A stretch of 64,000 nucleotides of DNA from JACZUI01 sp965216725. GTDB taxonomy: Bacteria; Actinomycetota; Acidimicrobiia; Spongiisociales; ZC4RG35. The stretch is from the NCBI GenBank assembly GCA_965216725.1, contig CBDCGI010000018.1, forward strand, positions 62,001-126,000, in the 5' to 3' direction. The notes under the pieces were generated by a model. It was given only the letters and a program-made list of their open reading frames with translations. It had not been told where the DNA came from and searched no databases. Of this stretch, positions 63,644 through 64,000 are shown piece after piece. The position numbers were made by a program, and so were the translations under genes. Each line of letters begins with the position of its first letter. The first letter of the stretch is position 1.

Positions 63644-64000
63644 ATGAGCCAGGTCCAACTCCCCGCGGGTCTCACCTCCCGTCCCGCTGCCACCGACGAC
63701 CATGCGATCATCACACACCTCTACGAGATTGCCGAAAACGAGGACTTGGGTGCCCCTGAAATCTCGTCCGGTGACATCGAATCGAGCCTCAACTTTCCTG
63801 ACTTCGACCTCGACGAGCAGAGCCTGTTGGTTTTCGATGGCGAAGAGCTCGTTGCCTACGCCGATGCCTATTTCTGGAAGGCCGACGTCGCGATTCATCC
63901 GAGATGGCGTGATCGGGGTCTGGGCCAGGCAGTCCTCAACTGGACCGAAGCCACCACTTTGCGCCACCAGGCTGAAGGGGAAGAGGCCCGGATCGGGCAG
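63644..64000 (+). CDS. GNAT family acetyltransferase, 3' end beyond the window
   Basis: The 119 residues present show a GNAT fold with the acetyl-CoA binding stretch WRDRGLGQAVLNW. No substrate can be named. The ATG start has no ribosome site, and TAGCCT lies 10 nt upstream. The gene is cut by the right edge before its last helices. Confidence 0.8.
   Translation, partial: MSQVQLPAGLTSRPAATDDHAIITHLYEIAENEDLGAPEISSGDIESSLNFPDFDLDEQSLLVFDGEELVAYADAYFWKADVAIHPRWRDRGLGQAVLNWTEATTLRHQAEGEEARIGQ

Overview
The window is about 64 kb of high-GC (roughly 60%) DNA from an actinobacterium. The best fit is Acidimicrobiia or a neighbouring deep lineage, but this is inferred from gene content only. Pointers are: a RecA carrying an intein at the same site as in Mycobacterium leprae, actinobacterial SOS boxes (CGAAC-N4-GTTCG), two LLM-class flavin (F420-type) oxidoreductases, adjacent dapA and RNase J genes, aceA/aceB with a divergent RamB-type regulator, DnaE2 and dodecin. 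Many genes have no Shine-Dalgarno sequence. Instead a TANNNT -10 hexamer lies 6-8 nt before the start codon, the pattern of leaderless transcripts. Nearly every gene is intact. No rRNA, tRNA, CRISPR array, insertion sequence or prophage was seen.

Layout. 1-5.3 kb (minus): cinA-thpR-recA(intein)-rny, with an SOS promoter between thpR and recA; rny runs off the left edge. 5.4-11.7 kb (minus): aceB-aceA, a Rieske/ThDP-enzyme fusion, a class II GAPDH-like dehydrogenase and a small unknown protein; a ramB-like regulator diverges at 11.7 kb. 13.2-20.3 kb (minus): ftsK, then pdhA-pdhB-pdhC (2-oxoacid dehydrogenase E1alpha/E1beta/E2) and an S10 peptidase. 20.5-22.1 kb (plus): a cysteine-synthase-like enzyme and an iodotyrosine-deiodinase-like flavoprotein. 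22.1-25.9 kb (minus): dapA-rnj and an M20 deacylase. 25.9-29.4 kb (plus): a P-loop kinase/LLM oxidoreductase fusion, a thioredoxin-fold protein, cyclophilin, an RRM protein and a MaoC hydratase. 29.4-36.6 kb: PEBP and LLM genes diverging from glpD, a DUF4015-type lipoprotein, small membrane proteins and an M16 peptidase. 36.7-43.2 kb (plus): a VWA/HExxH protein with its AAA+ partner, a LOG protein, a DinB-fold protein, BtpA and an HD-GYP protein. 43.2-48.4 kb: lhr helicase broken by four frameshifts and a convergent SDR gene broken by one. 48.4-55.4 kb: flavin reductase, USP, an ABC exporter with a lipoprotein, an AroQ/hydrolase fusion and a small transglycosylase. 55.5-58.9 kb (minus): dnaE2 under a second SOS promoter. 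59-64 kb: hydrolases, an amidohydrolase remnant, dodecin, and a copper/cytochrome-oxidase assembly operon (sco1-pcuAC-cytochrome c-ctaG), with a GNAT gene cut by the right edge.

How the genes work together. recA and dnaE2 are both placed under SOS boxes and form the DNA-damage regulon seen here. aceA/aceB with the RamB-like regulator make the glyoxylate shunt, and the Rieske/ThDP and GAPDH-like genes downstream look like an added carbon or redox branch. The sco1-pcuAC-cyt c-ctaG set serves copper delivery to a caa3-type oxidase. The most unusual items are the Rieske-ThDP fusion operon, the VWA/HExxH gene paired with an AAA+ protein whose Walker motifs are non-canonical, two fusion enzymes (AroQ-hydrolase, kinase-LLM), a large perfect palindrome at 42.5 kb, and the cluster of five frameshifts between 45.0 and 48.1 kb.
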